A stretch of DNA of 64,000 bases from Blautia luti (GCF_033096465.1 NZ_AP028156.1:2684501-2748500), one strand, 5' to 3'; positions 27,767 through 37,753 are shown, numbered from the stretch's first letter. Notes: generated by a model from the sequence alone, not told the origin. Translations and numbers: made by a program.

Positions 27767-29041
27767 TTATTGCATGGGGAACATGAGAGGCATTAGGAAG
27801 ATGGTCATTATGGCAAGTATAATTGCTAAAGGTGTTCCACACTTTAAATAGTCTTTCAGTTTATATCCGCCTGGTTCGATAATCATGATCTGGCAGGGAG
27901 CTGCCATTGGAGTCATGATGGAAATACAGCTTGCTGTAAGAACGCCTACTACTGCTGCTCTTGGATCTACGCCTATTTTTATACAGGCAGAAGTTACCAG
28001 AGGGATAAAGATTGTCAGAGTCGCAAGGTTTGACATTACCTGCGTAAGGATAAACGGGATCATGAAGAAAACCGCCATGATCACGTATGTATTTGTATTA
28101 TTTCCAATGATTTTGATCATCAGGTCTGCAACCACTTCACCGGCACCGGTTACTTTGATCGCATCGGATAATGCAAGCACACCGGCAAACAGGAAAATTG
28201 TTGGCATGTGGATGGATTCCAATGCTTCTTTCTCAGAAAGTACACCGGTAAGTACCAGGAGTACTGCACCAATACATGCGATCAGATACATATCAACCCC
28301 TATCACATTTTCCAGCAGCATCAGACCAATACTTCCCAGAATGATGACCATGGCTATTTTTTCTTTTAAAGGGCTTAATTTTGAATCTGCAGTGTTCTGA
28401 TGAACATGATCCGAAAAACTGTTGTTATCAATGTCCGGCATTAATTTGTATCCGACAAAAACCATATAAGCAATGGCAACTGCCAGAAGTGGGATTCTTG
28501 CAATTGTGAAATCCCATACGTGTAATGTTTTTGTTGCTCCTGCTTTTAACATTACATCATTCCATGTCATGTTGCTGGCGCCCTGGCCAAGGAATGTCAT
28601 GGTTGTTGCAATATTGGCACATGCCATTGCCGGATAGAGAAGTTTACTCCGGCTGGTACCAATATCATTGGCAATTCCAACAAGAAGTGGAATCATAATA
28701 GCGGCCGTTGCCGTTGCACTTGTTACTGCGCCCAGAAAAGAAGCTGCCAGACAAGATAAAAAAATCAGCATTCTTGGATTATCTTTGTAACGTACTACCA
28801 GATTCTGAGCCTTATCGATCAGGCTTGTCTTTGTAAGGCCGGCTCCGATCACAAACATAGCTACAAACATAACAACATTTGTATTTATAAATCCACTGAA
28901 AGCCTCTGCCGGTGTCATAACTCCTGTCATAATAAGAGCAAGAATAATTCCTGATGCGATTACTGAGAATGGGATTTTTCCTGTCATAAATGCAACCAGC
29001 GTTGCAAGTAAGATGATCAAGGTAATTTCTAATGGTGTCAT
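27767..29041 (-). CDS. DASS/SLC13 family anion permease, copy 2
   Basis: A 424-residue transporter of the divalent-anion:sodium-symporter (SLC13) family with about 11 membrane segments. The family signature appears in both halves as TATATAAIMIPLLVG near residue 120 and SNLATLTIFIPLVTS near 350, the two SNT-type substrate and sodium loops. Likely substrates are C4-dicarboxylates such as succinate, fumarate, malate or tartrate. The start is the Met after GGAGG. It is about 40% alike by eye to the copy at 35 kb. The LysR gene directly upstream suggests dedicated control. Confidence 0.87.
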   Translation of the reverse strand: MTPLEITLIILLATLVAFMTGKIPFSVIASGIILALIMTGVMTPAEAFSGFINTNVVMFVAMFVIGAGLTKTSLIDKAQNLVVRYKDNPRMLIFLSCLAASFLGAVTSATATAAIMIPLLVGIANDIGTSRSKLLYPAMACANIATTMTFLGQGASNMTWNDVMLKAGATKTLHVWDFTIARIPLLAVAIAYMVFVGYKLMPDIDNNSFSDHVHQNTADSKLSPLKEKIAMVIILGSIGLMLLENVIGVDMYLIACIGAVLLVLTGVLSEKEALESIHMPTIFLFAGVLALSDAIKVTGAGEVVADLMIKIIGNNTNTYVIMAVFFMIPFILTQVMSNLATLTIFIPLVTSACIKIGVDPRAAVVGVLTASCISIMTPMAAPCQIMIIEPGGYKLKDYLKCGTPLAIILAIMTIFLMPLMFPMQ

Positions 29042-29158
29042 AGCTTCCTCCAATACCGTTTGGTGTCGTATAATATGATAATACGTCAGAGAAAGCCGAA
29101 AGTACAGTTCCATATTCTCAATTTATCTTGCATCAGACTCAATATTGGGTTATGTAGA

Positions 29159-30067
29159 TTATTGGATTGCTTCTGTCATAATGTTTTTCAATGTTTCAAT
29201 TTCTTTTGTCAGAACAGTGTCTTTCATATACACCAGATCCAGGTCTGTATACATAGGTTTTTCCCCTATGGAAAGAGGCAGGATCTGCTCCGCGAAAACG
29301 TTGTTAAAAATCATATGATCCAGTGTGATCATAACCCCATGATTGTATGCAACGCAGGCTAAACCAGTTCTTGTTCCGCTTATCTGATATACAATATTGG
29401 GCTCAGCTTCCGCTTTTGCATAAACTTCATCTGCCATTTTCCGAAACAGGGAACCCGGAAGAAGCATTACATTTTCTTCTACGGCACATTGTTTCAGGTT
29501 GATCCATGGATAAGAAAACTCCATCTTTTTTTCTGTCTTTTCTAGCAGTGAGTGATCTTTTCTTACAGCCATTACGATCTGACATAACTTGACTTTTCTG
29601 TATTCTAAATCAGTTTCCTTTTTGTCTGTGGTTACAAGAGCTACATCTATCTTTTGATTTTTTATCATACTGATCAGCTGATCTTTGGAGTATTCCTGAA
29701 GAATTACTTTCATTTTGGGGTAATGTTTCTGAAATTCAGGAATGACTGTACGCAGGGTAACATCAGAAAAGGAAGGCTGTACACCAAGACAGATGATGTT
29801 ATTATTTAAATTAGCCAGATGCTTCATCTGCTGATCCATTTCATTTTGGATCCGTTCAATTTCCTCACATTTTCGGACATAATATTGTCCGGCATCTGTA
29901 AGCACGAACTTTTTGCCAAGTCTGCGAAATAATCTGATATTCATTTCTTCTTCCCTTGCCTGCACAAATTTACTTAGTGCGGATGGTGTAATATATAACT
30001 TTTCTGCTGCCCTTGTGATTCCGCCACACCGGGCCACTTCCAGAATATACTGTATATTTTTATCCAT
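29159..30067 (-). CDS. LysR family transcriptional regulator, copy 2
   Basis: A 302-residue LysR protein. The N-terminal helix-turn-helix is GGITRAAEKLYITPSALSKFVQ, with the long linker helix and effector domain behind it. It precedes the second DASS transporter gene by 117 bases on the same strand. That is unusual for LysR genes, which are often divergent from their target, but suits a regulator-transporter pair. The effector is unknown; a dicarboxylate is an inference from the neighbours. GGGAGG precedes the ATG. Confidence 0.88.
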   Translation of the reverse strand: MDKNIQYILEVARCGGITRAAEKLYITPSALSKFVQAREEEMNIRLFRRLGKKFVLTDAGQYYVRKCEEIERIQNEMDQQMKHLANLNNNIICLGVQPSFSDVTLRTVIPEFQKHYPKMKVILQEYSKDQLISMIKNQKIDVALVTTDKKETDLEYRKVKLCQIVMAVRKDHSLLEKTEKKMEFSYPWINLKQCAVEENVMLLPGSLFRKMADEVYAKAEAEPNIVYQISGTRTGLACVAYNHGVMITLDHMIFNNVFAEQILPLSIGEKPMYTDLDLVYMKDTVLTKEIETLKNIMTEAIQ

Positions 30068-30224
30068 ATCTGCTGCCTCCCTTTAGCCAAACAATATTTT
30101 CAGTGTTTTTTCCAATTTTTCTCTATCCCCTGCTCACCATTGTATTGCAGGATTCGAACAGTAACACCCCGTAAAACAAAATGGCTGCTATAATTGAAAC
30201 TTTGATTCGTTAAATACCAAAAAA

Positions 30225-30266
30225 GCGATTCACAGACCATATATGGGAGAAAAATCTGTGAGTCGC
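30225..30266 (-). terminator. Terminator of the ttdT-ttdA-ttdB-pflB-FUSC operon
   Basis: A 12-bp stem (GCGATTCACAGA against TCTGTGAGTCGC, one G-T pair) with an 18-base loop is followed on the minus strand by six T. It lies 16 bases past the FUSC gene and separates it from the LysR gene. Confidence 0.85.
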
Positions 30267-30281
30267 CTTTTCTTTTTCATC

Positions 30282-30998
30282 TTAGAGATGTTTATCTTTT
30301 TTTATTTTTGAAACAATAAAGGAGAAATTTTTATCATCGTCCGTACCAAAGTTTTCATGTTCTTTTTTCCTCATGGTACGGTTTTTAATTTTGTAAGACT
30401 GAAATGCATTATTTATTTCAGCCCAGAATGTTTTTAAGGAGACTCCCTTTGCCTTATCATATTTAGATGGATATAAAACATATAGCAGAAGGGTTAGAAG
30501 TACGCCAAAGCCTGTGTCCAGGATACGCGCGATTGTGTATAGTAAAACCCTTTCCTTTCCGACAGTAAACATAACAACAAAGTAAATCACAATTCCGGGC
30601 TGAATTGCAGAGTCTGCGCCCAGTGCGAAGTTGCACCAGAGTACAAGACAAACCCCTGCAACAAGCCATACCCAGCCAGGTATCCCAAAGGGCTGACTGA
30701 TATACAGCTTATAAAAAGGGATCACCAGAAGACCACCAACCAAAGTCCCTATCACACGGTTGATCCCATTATGAAAACCCTCTTCAAACTGGCTTCCCAC
30801 CCCATATACTGCACCAATCAATGCAAAACAGGGATTTCGTCCTTCCAAAGGATATTCATAAATAATAGAAGTAATTAATACTACCAGAGCAGTACGCCAC
30901 ATACGTTCTGTAAGACGTGGTGATTTAAAGTTTTTCAGAGGCGTCAGCTTCCACTTATTTTTCACTTCTGCTCTGTCCAGCATTTCCTGTGGTCCCAT
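30282..30998 (-). CDS. FUSC family membrane protein
   Basis: A 238-residue protein with about five or six hydrophobic segments in the middle (residues 35-175) and a charged, lysine-rich tail. The pattern FALIGAVYGVGSQFEEGFHNGINRVIGTLVGG is typical of the fusaric-acid-resistance-like (FUSC/aromatic acid exporter) fold. It is about one third the length of full exporters and holds a single membrane domain. It lies eight bases after pflB, so it is the last gene of the operon. Its job there is unknown; export of an acid end product is one guess. No ribosome site is obvious before the chosen ATG, so translation may be coupled to pflB. Confidence 0.75.
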   Translation of the reverse strand: MGPQEMLDRAEVKNKWKLTPLKNFKSPRLTERMWRTALVVLITSIIYEYPLEGRNPCFALIGAVYGVGSQFEEGFHNGINRVIGTLVGGLLVIPFYKLYISQPFGIPGWVWLVAGVCLVLWCNFALGADSAIQPGIVIYFVVMFTVGKERVLLYTIARILDTGFGVLLTLLLYVLYPSKYDKAKGVSLKTFWAEINNAFQSYKIKNRTMRKKEHENFGTDDDKNFSFIVSKIKKDKHL

Positions 30999-31006
30999 AA
31001 TGTTAA

Positions 31007-33283
31007 TTACAAAGTCTTATGGCAGGTACGTGCAATTACATCAAGCTGCTGTTTCTTTGTTAAGGAGATAAATTTCACAGCATAACCGGAAACACGGATA
31101 GTAAAGTTCTGATATTCCTCTTTTTCCGGATGTTCCATTGCATCAATCAGCTTTTCTGTACCGAATACATTTACATTCAGATGATGGGCATCCTGTGTAA
31201 AATATCCGTCAAGAATCTGAACCAGGTTATTCTTGCGTTCCTCTGTTTCATGTCCAAGTGCATCCGGATTAATGGTCTGGGTATTGGAAATTCCATCCAG
31301 TGCCCAATGATACGGAATCTTTGCAACAGAGTTCAGGGAAGCCAGAAGTCCGTTCTGCTCTGCGCCATAAGATGGTGACGCACCTGGGGCAAATGAGGTG
31401 TATGCTTTACGGCCATCCGGTGTGGCACCTGTAGCTTCACCATAAACTACGTTAGAAGTAATTGTCAGGATAGAAGTACTTGGCTTGGAATCACGGTAAG
31501 TATGACGGCGGCGGATCTTATCAAAGAAAGTACGCAGCAGCCAGGTTGCGATCTCGTCTGCACGAGGATCATCGTTACCATAGCGCGGGAAGTCACCCTC
31601 GATTTCAAAATCTTTTGTAATACCTTCTTCATCACGGATGATCTTCACTTTCGCATACTTAATTGCACTAAGTGAATCAACAACATGTGAAAATCCAGCA
31701 ATTCCAGTTGCAAAGGAGCGCTCACAATCATTATTGATCAGAGCCATCTCTGCAGCCTCATAGTAATATTTGTCATGCATGTAGTGGATCAGGTTCAGCA
31801 CATTTACATAGATGTCTGCCAGCCAGTCCATCCACCAGTCAAACTTCTCGATTACCTCGTCATAATCTGCATATTCAGAAGTAATGCGCTGCATGGCAGG
31901 TCCGCACTGGATCCTGTGTTTCTCATCAAAACCACCGTTAAATGCATAGAGCAGAGTCTTGGCAAGGTTTGCACGTGCACCGAACAGCTGGATTTCTTTT
32001 CCTGTTTTTGTTGCGGAAACACAGCAGCAGATAGAGTAATCATCTCCCCACTCCGGCTTCATAACTTCATCATTCTCATACTGGATAGAGCTGGTGTCGA
32101 TGGAAATCTTGGCTGCATATTTCTTGAATGCAGTCGGAAGATTTGGACTGTAAAGTACAGTCAGATTCGGCTCCGGGCTTGGTCCCATGTTTTCCAGGGT
32201 ATGAAGGAAACGATAGTCAGTCTTTGTAACCATGTGTCTGCCATCCAGACTTGTACCGCCTACTTCCAGAGTAACCCAGGTAGGGTCTCCAGAGAATAAC
32301 TGATTGTATTCCGGAATACGGGCAAATTTTACCAGACGGAATTTCATAGTCATATGATCGATCAGCTCCTGCGCCTCAGACTCGGTAAGAGTACCATTCT
32401 GCAGGTCACGTTGAATATAAATGTCAAGAAATGTAGAAATACGTCCAACACTCATTGCTGCACCATTCTGAGTCTTAACAGCAGCCAAATATCCAAAATA
32501 CAGCCACTGAACTGCCTCTTTTGCATTTCTTGCCGGCTTGGAGATATCATATCCATAAGCCTTTGCCATTTCTTTCATTCCGTTAAGAGCTTTCAGCTGC
32601 TGGCTGATTTCCTCACGCATGCGGATTACATCATCATACATGTTTCCGCAGCCAGCCCGGTAATGAGCCACTTTTTTCGCCTCAATAAGGCGGTCGATTC
32701 CATAAAGGGCAACACGACGGTAGTCACCAACAATACGTCCACGGCCATAAGTATCCGGCAAACCTGTAACAACATGTGTTTTTCTGGCAAGACGCATCTC
32801 AGGAGTATAGGCACCAAAAACAGCATCATTGTGAGTAGTTACATAGGTTGTAAAGATCTTCTTCAGTTCCGGATTGATCTCATATCCGTAAGTCTCTGCT
32901 GCCTGAACTGCCATACGGATACCGCCATAAGGCATAAATGCACGTTTCAATGGTTTATCTGTCTGCAGACCTACGATCTGCTCCAGTTCCTTCATGTCCT
33001 CACTGATGTAACCGGCACCATATGCGGTAAGACCAGAAACGACTTCTGTCTCACATTCCAGAACGCCACCTTTTTCACGTTCTTCCTTCTGAAGCTTCTG
33101 AACATGGTTCCATAACTTCTGTGTTCGGTCTGTAGGATCAGTCAGGAATGCTTCGTCTCCATCATATGGAGTGTAGTTTTTCTGGATAAAATCGCGGACA
33201 TTGATCTCTTCCTGCCAGATTTCACCGCGAAATCCATCCCATGCTCCGTTGCTGTCAAATTTTCCAGGAGTTGTCATAGGCAT
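31007..33283 (-). CDS. pflB: Pyruvate formate-lyase
   Basis: A 758-residue glycyl-radical enzyme that cleaves pyruvate with CoA to formate and acetyl-CoA. The paired active-site cysteines lie in [15 protein letters not shown] near residue 410; an extra Cys sits beside them. The glycyl radical loop is [10 protein letters not shown] near residue 734, and the C-terminus ends in [11 protein letters not shown]. These features distinguish it from glycerol or choline lyases, which lack the Cys-Cys pair. The activating radical-SAM enzyme (pflA), often next door, is absent from the window. Instead the gene follows the two tartrate dehydratase subunits by 14 bases. GGAGG precedes the ATG. Confidence 0.95.
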   Translation of the reverse strand: MPMTTPGKFDSNGAWDGFRGEIWQEEINVRDFIQKNYTPYDGDEAFLTDPTDRTQKLWNHVQKLQKEEREKGGVLECETEVVSGLTAYGAGYISEDMKELEQIVGLQTDKPLKRAFMPYGGIRMAVQAAETYGYEINPELKKIFTTYVTTHNDAVFGAYTPEMRLARKTHVVTGLPDTYGRGRIVGDYRRVALYGIDRLIEAKKVAHYRAGCGNMYDDVIRMREEISQQLKALNGMKEMAKAYGYDISKPARNAKEAVQWLYFGYLAAVKTQNGAAMSVGRISTFLDIYIQRDLQNGTLTESEAQELIDHMTMKFRLVKFARIPEYNQLFSGDPTWVTLEVGGTSLDGRHMVTKTDYRFLHTLENMGPSPEPNLTVLYSPNLPTAFKKYAAKISIDTSSIQYENDEVMKPEWGDDYSICCCVSATKTGKEIQLFGARANLAKTLLYAFNGGFDEKHRIQCGPAMQRITSEYADYDEVIEKFDWWMDWLADIYVNVLNLIHYMHDKYYYEAAEMALINNDCERSFATGIAGFSHVVDSLSAIKYAKVKIIRDEEGITKDFEIEGDFPRYGNDDPRADEIATWLLRTFFDKIRRRHTYRDSKPSTSILTITSNVVYGEATGATPDGRKAYTSFAPGASPSYGAEQNGLLASLNSVAKIPYHWALDGISNTQTINPDALGHETEERKNNLVQILDGYFTQDAHHLNVNVFGTEKLIDAMEHPEKEEYQNFTIRVSGYAVKFISLTKKQQLDVIARTCHKTL

Positions 33284-33297
33284 TGTTTGGATCCTCC

Positions 33298-33930
33298 TTA
33301 TTTAATGAACTTAACTTCCGGATAAATAGCCTGCTTAGCGGCTTCTTTTCTCTCATTGAAGATAACCTTGTTTTCTTCAAACAGGTTGCGGCCCTGTGCA
33401 TCGATAGATACGATCAGTGGACCAAATTCTTTTACCTTGTTGCACCATAAGGTCTCAGGCATTCCAAGCTCATCCCAGTGATGTTCTACGATCTTCTCAA
33501 CCTCTGTTGCAGCTACTACTGCACAGCCAGCCGGGAATACACAGTGGATCGCACCAAATTCTTTGCATGCACGCTCTGTATTCGGTCCCATTCCGCCTTT
33601 TCCAACGATTACTCTTACACCTGTAAGCTTAGTAAATTCATACTCAAATTTCTCCATACGCATGGAGGTTGTCGGTCCAACGGAAACCATTTCATAGTCA
33701 TCTTCTGTTCCCTCAATTTTACGAACGATTGGGCCAGCGTGGAAAATTGCTTTGTCCTTGATATCATATGGAAGTTCTCTTCCATACTCAACCAGACGGC
33801 GATGTGCCACATCACGGCAAGTCATCAGCTCTCCGTCCAGCCATACAATATCACCGATTTTGATGTCAGCCAGGTCTTCTTCACTGATTGGTGTAATAAG
33901 AACTTTTTTATCTCCTCTGATTTCGATCAT
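33298..33930 (-). CDS. ttdB: L(+)-tartrate dehydratase beta subunit-like (class I hydro-lyase)
   Basis: A 210-residue beta subunit of the Fe-S hydro-lyase family that includes tartrate dehydratase and two-subunit class I fumarase. The swivelling-domain motifs [26 protein letters not shown] and GKGGMG are all present. The region [22 protein letters not shown] closely follows what I recall of Escherichia coli TtdB, and differs from the clostridial fumarase beta subunit. Tartrate dehydratase makes oxaloacetate from L(+)-tartrate. Fumarase activity cannot be excluded. It lies 15 bases after the alpha subunit. Confidence 0.82.
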   Translation of the reverse strand: MIEIRGDKKVLITPISEEDLADIKIGDIVWLDGELMTCRDVAHRRLVEYGRELPYDIKDKAIFHAGPIVRKIEGTEDDYEMVSVGPTTSMRMEKFEYEFTKLTGVRVIVGKGGMGPNTERACKEFGAIHCVFPAGCAVVAATEVEKIVEHHWDELGMPETLWCNKVKEFGPLIVSIDAQGRNLFEENKVIFNERKEAAKQAIYPEVKFIK

Positions 33931-33945
33931 GTTTTTTCCCTCCGA

Positions 33946-34851
33946 TTATGCGTTGAATTTCCATGTGGAATGTGTATCACAGATTACTGTAAGGTCAGAA
34001 TTTACGGTCAGGTGACCACGGCGGTGTGACCAGCAGCCTACATTTACTGCTACACCGATTGTAGACGGATGACGGGCTGTATTCTCGATATTAACGCCCA
34101 TTACAGAATATTTTCCGCCCATTCCCTGCGGTCCAAGGCCGATTGCATTGATTCCGTCTTCCAGAAGCTTCTCCATTTTTGCTGCATTTGCATTGTCATT
34201 GTGAGAACCGATCGGACGCATAAGTGCTTTCTTGGAGTTGAGGGCTGCTGTCTCTACAGATGTTCCTACACCTACACCCACAAGAAGCGGAGGACAAGCA
34301 TTCAGTCCGTAAGTTGTCATCTGATCAAGAACAAAATCGGTAACGCCTTCATATCCTGCACCTGGCATAAGTACCATTGCTTTTCCCGGAAGAGTACATC
34401 CGCCTCCTGCCATGTATGCGTAAATCTCACATTTATCACTGTTTGGAACGATGTCCCACCATACAGTCGGAGTTCCTTTTCCAACGTTTTTCTTGGTGTT
34501 GTACTCGTCAAAAGTTTCTACAGAGTTATGTCTTAATGGTGCTGCAAAAGTAGCCTGTACAACAGCTTCTTTCAAAAGGGCTTCCAGCTCGTTGATGTAC
34601 GGGAAATTAGTTCCGCATTTCAGCCAGAACTGAAGAACTCCTGTGTCCTGGCAGCTTGGGCGGTTCAGCTCTACAGCCAGCCCCTGGTTCTTAGTCATTG
34701 TCTCATAAAGTACTTTTGGAAGTGCTGCGCTTTCCTGAGAACCAAGCTCTTCCAGTTTTGTTACTACGTCGTCCGGTAATTTTTTTCCAATATGGGCAAC
34801 AAAATCTGCTACCATGTCTGTTAATACTTTAACTCCATTTTCCTTAGTCAT
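33946..34851 (-). CDS. ttdA: L(+)-tartrate dehydratase alpha subunit-like (class I hydro-lyase)
   Basis: A 301-residue alpha subunit that carries the oxygen-sensitive 4Fe-4S cluster. Cluster cysteines are visible in RPSCQDTG (near residue 72), NACPPLLVGVG (near 195) and NVGCWSHRRG (near 280). MAGGGCTLPGKAMVLMP and IGLGPQGMGG are family motifs. From memory, identity to E. coli TtdA is high along the whole length (for example VDLNRPxCQDTG and RPIGS-type segments), while class I fumarase alpha subunits of clostridia start differently. With its beta subunit, a DASS permease and a divergent LysR gene the locus mirrors ttdABT-ttdR. AGGAGG precedes the ATG. Confidence 0.82.
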   Translation of the reverse strand: MTKENGVKVLTDMVADFVAHIGKKLPDDVVTKLEELGSQESAALPKVLYETMTKNQGLAVELNRPSCQDTGVLQFWLKCGTNFPYINELEALLKEAVVQATFAAPLRHNSVETFDEYNTKKNVGKGTPTVWWDIVPNSDKCEIYAYMAGGGCTLPGKAMVLMPGAGYEGVTDFVLDQMTTYGLNACPPLLVGVGVGTSVETAALNSKKALMRPIGSHNDNANAAKMEKLLEDGINAIGLGPQGMGGKYSVMGVNIENTARHPSTIGVAVNVGCWSHRRGHLTVNSDLTVICDTHSTWKFNA

Positions 34852-34996
34852 GATTTACCTCCTGATCATTCAATGGTTTAGGGTTGTTTGGCTTTTAATT
34901 TTGGGTTATTTATCTAAAGCAGCATGTTTTCTGCTTTATTTCTATTAATACATTTACATTAAACGGAAAATCTTCCGTCTCATATGTTTTATCCTC

Positions 34997-36262
34997 TCAC
35001 GGATAGAACGGGAACAAAACAGGCAAAAGGATCATACAGATCACGAAGGATACCAGAATCAACGGTAAACCTGATTTCACGTAATCCTTGAATTTATATC
35101 CTCCAAGTCCTACTACCATAGTGTTTGCAGGCATTCCAATCGGTGTTGCATATGCACAGGAGCCTGCGATAACAGTGGCGATAACAACAGCTCTCGGATC
35201 CGCACCAAGGTTGTTTGCCAGAGAAACTGCAATTGGGATCATCAGTGCGGTTGTGGCCGTGTTTGACATGAAGTTTGTCAGTGCACAGGTTACAATGAAT
35301 ATTACCAGAAGAAGCACGATCGGGTTCGGGTCTGCACCCAGAAGGCCTACGATCTTATCTGCTATCAGTTCACCGGCACCTGTTGTATCCAGGGCTTTGG
35401 CAAGTGTAAGAGATCCTCCAAAAAGGAATACTACTTTCAGATCAATGGAAGCCAGTGCTTCTTTTTCTGAAAGAACTCCAAACAGCACCAGAATGATTGC
35501 TCCGACACATGCAGAAATCTCAATACTGACTCCGATCTGTTTCTCAAAAATCATTGCAAGAATCACAAGTATCAGAACTACCAGTGAAACAGTCTGTTTC
35601 CATTTCGGTACATCACTGAAATCTTTCTGTTTTTCAACAGTTGCCCCTGTATCCCCTTTTCCATTGGGCAGAAATCTGTATCCGATGAAAACGAAGTAGA
35701 TAATTCCCATAAGAAGCATTGGGATTCCCACTGGCGCATACATGAAGAAGCTTGTGGAAAGTCCCATTTCCTGAAGTGCGTTTACACCCATCAGATTTCC
35801 GGGTGCGCCAATGATGGAAAGGTTTCCGCCAAGTGCTGCTGCAAATACCAGAGGCATCAGAAGGCGGCTTCTTGAATAGCCGGATTCATCGGCGATTCCA
35901 CAGACTACCGGGATCAGCACTGCTGCTGTACCTGTGTTGGATAAAAATCCGGACATCACACCTACAATTACCATGATCGCAATGATCAATGTTCTTTCTG
36001 TTCTGGCAAATCTGGTAACCAGACCTCCGATTTTATTTGCCATTCCTGTTTCAAATAGTGCCTGACCTACTACAAACATGCCGACACAAAGGATTACGTT
36101 ACTGTTTACATACTGTGAAAACGTTGTAGATACATCCACTACTCCGGTGAGTGTCAATCCGATTGCACAGATCGAAGCTGTAAGCCCAAGTGGTATCTTT
36201 TCGAGGATGAAACTAATGATCGTAAACACAAGAAATAACAGTGTGATTGTTTGTTGAGACAT
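34997..36262 (-). CDS. DASS/SLC13 family permease, likely tartrate/dicarboxylate transporter
   Basis: A 421-residue transporter with about 11 membrane segments and the two SLC13 signature loops SNTGTAAVLIPVVCG (near residue 110) and SNTATTALMIPIAVS (near 345). E. coli TtdT, the L-tartrate:succinate antiporter, belongs to the same family, so by position this is its counterpart; the substrate is inferred. It is the first gene of the operon with ttdA and ttdB (145-base gap before ttdA) and is divergent from a LysR gene. AAAGGAG precedes the ATG. Confidence 0.87.
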   Translation of the reverse strand: MSQQTITLLFLVFTIISFILEKIPLGLTASICAIGLTLTGVVDVSTTFSQYVNSNVILCVGMFVVGQALFETGMANKIGGLVTRFARTERTLIIAIMVIVGVMSGFLSNTGTAAVLIPVVCGIADESGYSRSRLLMPLVFAAALGGNLSIIGAPGNLMGVNALQEMGLSTSFFMYAPVGIPMLLMGIIYFVFIGYRFLPNGKGDTGATVEKQKDFSDVPKWKQTVSLVVLILVILAMIFEKQIGVSIEISACVGAIILVLFGVLSEKEALASIDLKVVFLFGGSLTLAKALDTTGAGELIADKIVGLLGADPNPIVLLLVIFIVTCALTNFMSNTATTALMIPIAVSLANNLGADPRAVVIATVIAGSCAYATPIGMPANTMVVGLGGYKFKDYVKSGLPLILVSFVICMILLPVLFPFYP

Positions 36263-36657
36263 TTTATTGATCTCCTTTCACTTTTTTCTGTGATTTCATT
36301 TTTTATTTTGCTCTTTGCTTTTGTCTTACTTATCCGTCTTTTTTTTATTAATCTCTCTTGAAAGGTACCGGCCGTGCACGTTTCCTTTGATGAGTTTATT
36401 ATAAATCATGCACGTATAAAAAAACAAATTAATGGGTTGCATATCCCCATAAAAAAATTTTATAATCTCAATTTTAGCAGGTTTTTTTTATGCAATATTA
36501 CTACATTAAAGAAAACTTTAGAAATAAATATGGAAATTATGATAGGTATATGGTATTTTTTATTTGAAGATAACTTAAAGCAGTTTCAGAAAATACTATA
36601 CTTGCTATAGAAATGACATATTTCGACACACTACAACGAATTTAGAGGAAATTACTT
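36263..36657. promoter_or_regulatory. Divergent control region between the dicarboxylate operon and its LysR gene
   Basis: A 395-base AT-rich gap between two divergent genes. CGTGCACG (36373-36380) is a short palindrome, and ATGCACGTA near 36408 repeats its core 27 bases later. Such spaced half-sites suit LysR binding but do not prove it. The LysR gene has AGAGGAAA before its ATG. I do not see a clear -35/-10 pair for either gene. Confidence 0.4.
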
Positions 36658-37560
36658 ATGACACTTAACCAACTCCGTTACTTTTGCACAGCAAGCCGCT
36701 GCCACAGTATCACCAAGGCAGCCGAGGAATTATACGTTACTCAGCCCACTGTGTCCGTTGCTATCCGCGACCTGGAAATTGAATTCGGCATCAGCCTTTT
36801 CTATAGAAAGGGAAACCGACTGATTCTTACCGAAGAAGGCGAAGAGCTTTATAACAAAGCTACCTACATTCTTCAGTACTGCACCGAGCTTCAGGCAGAT
36901 TACTCCAGTATGGCGAGAGTAAAACCCCCTCTTCGTATCGGAATTCCGCCTATGCTGAGCACCGTCTTTTTTCCTGAGCTTCTCATCGCATTTCATGACC
37001 AATATCCGGAAATCGCTGTTGTTCTGGAGGAATATGGTTCTGTCCGTGCCTGCAATCTGGTACAGGACGACACTCTGGATCTGGCTCTGGTAAATATGGA
37101 ACAGTATAATATTGATAAGTTTAACAAGGCTCTCCTTGCCAACGACCAGGTTGTTTTTTGTGTAAGTGATGACCACCGACTGGCAGCCAAAGAAGTGGTT
37201 ACCACAAAAGAAATGTCTAAAGAATCTTTGATCTTTTTCAATGCCGATTCCGTACAGAATCAACTGCTGAAAACACGCTTCGAAATGGACGGTTACATTC
37301 CGGATATCGTCATGCGCAGCAGCCAGATTTATACCATTTTGCAGTTAGTAAAGACCTGTAAATATGGTAGCTTTCTCTATTCCAGCATGACCGACAGATT
37401 TGCCTCTTCTGGCATAAAAGGAATTCCCCTCAGTCCACCCATCCGCATAAAGATCGGAATGATATGGAAAAAAGGGAAATACATCAGTGATAATATGCAG
37501 AAATTCCTGAACTTCACCAAGATGTACTACCGGGAACATCCGCTGATTCAGAAGTTCTGA
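36658..37560 (+). CDS. LysR family transcriptional regulator (TtdR-like position)
   Basis: A 300-residue LysR protein with the helix-turn-helix HSITKAAEELYVTQPTVSVAIRDLE at residues 15-40 and a standard effector-binding domain. It is divergent from the DASS-ttdA-ttdB-pflB operon, which fits an activator of that operon responding to tartrate or another dicarboxylate. Its likeness to the LysR at 29.2 kb is only family-level. The gene is complete. Confidence 0.9.
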   Translation: MTLNQLRYFCTASRCHSITKAAEELYVTQPTVSVAIRDLEIEFGISLFYRKGNRLILTEEGEELYNKATYILQYCTELQADYSSMARVKPPLRIGIPPMLSTVFFPELLIAFHDQYPEIAVVLEEYGSVRACNLVQDDTLDLALVNMEQYNIDKFNKALLANDQVVFCVSDDHRLAAKEVVTTKEMSKESLIFFNADSVQNQLLKTRFEMDGYIPDIVMRSSQIYTILQLVKTCKYGSFLYSSMTDRFASSGIKGIPLSPPIRIKIGMIWKKGKYISDNMQKFLNFTKMYYREHPLIQKF

Positions 37561-37561
37561 T

Positions 37562-37753
37562 TTGTACGCCACTAAGCTGAAAAAAGCAACTTACTACAAG
37601 TACATTGTAAAGGCTTACAAGATGGTGGATGGAAAGAAAGTAGTAACTGTGACATCTGATGGTGTAATCAAAGCTATGAGAAAAGGAAACTGTAAGATAT
37701 GGGTATATGCACAGAATGGTGTATATAAAGTGATTACAGTTACAGTAAAATAA
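37562..37753 (+). pseudogene. C-terminal remnant of a fibronectin-III/Ig-like surface protein
   Basis: The frame opens right behind the LysR stop codon with no ribosome site or usual start. Its first 25 codons (KKATYYKYIVKAYKMVDGKKV) match the last strand of an FN3-like repeat of Lachnospiraceae cell-surface proteins. It then changes into the end of a bacterial Ig-like domain (TSDGVIKAMRKGNCKIWVYA), followed by a stop and a good terminator. The N-terminal part, signal peptide and repeats are missing. I read it as the tail of a deleted gene that kept its terminator. Confidence 0.65.

Noticed and set aside
31007..33283. Possible glycerol or choline-type glycyl-radical lyase instead of pyruvate formate-lyase
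   Set aside because: The paired active-site cysteines and the typical C-terminus are those of pyruvate formate-lyase.
33298..34851. Annotation as ordinary class I fumarase
   Set aside because: Not excluded, but the sequences and gene order match TtdA/TtdB with a DASS permease and a LysR gene better than clostridial fumarase.
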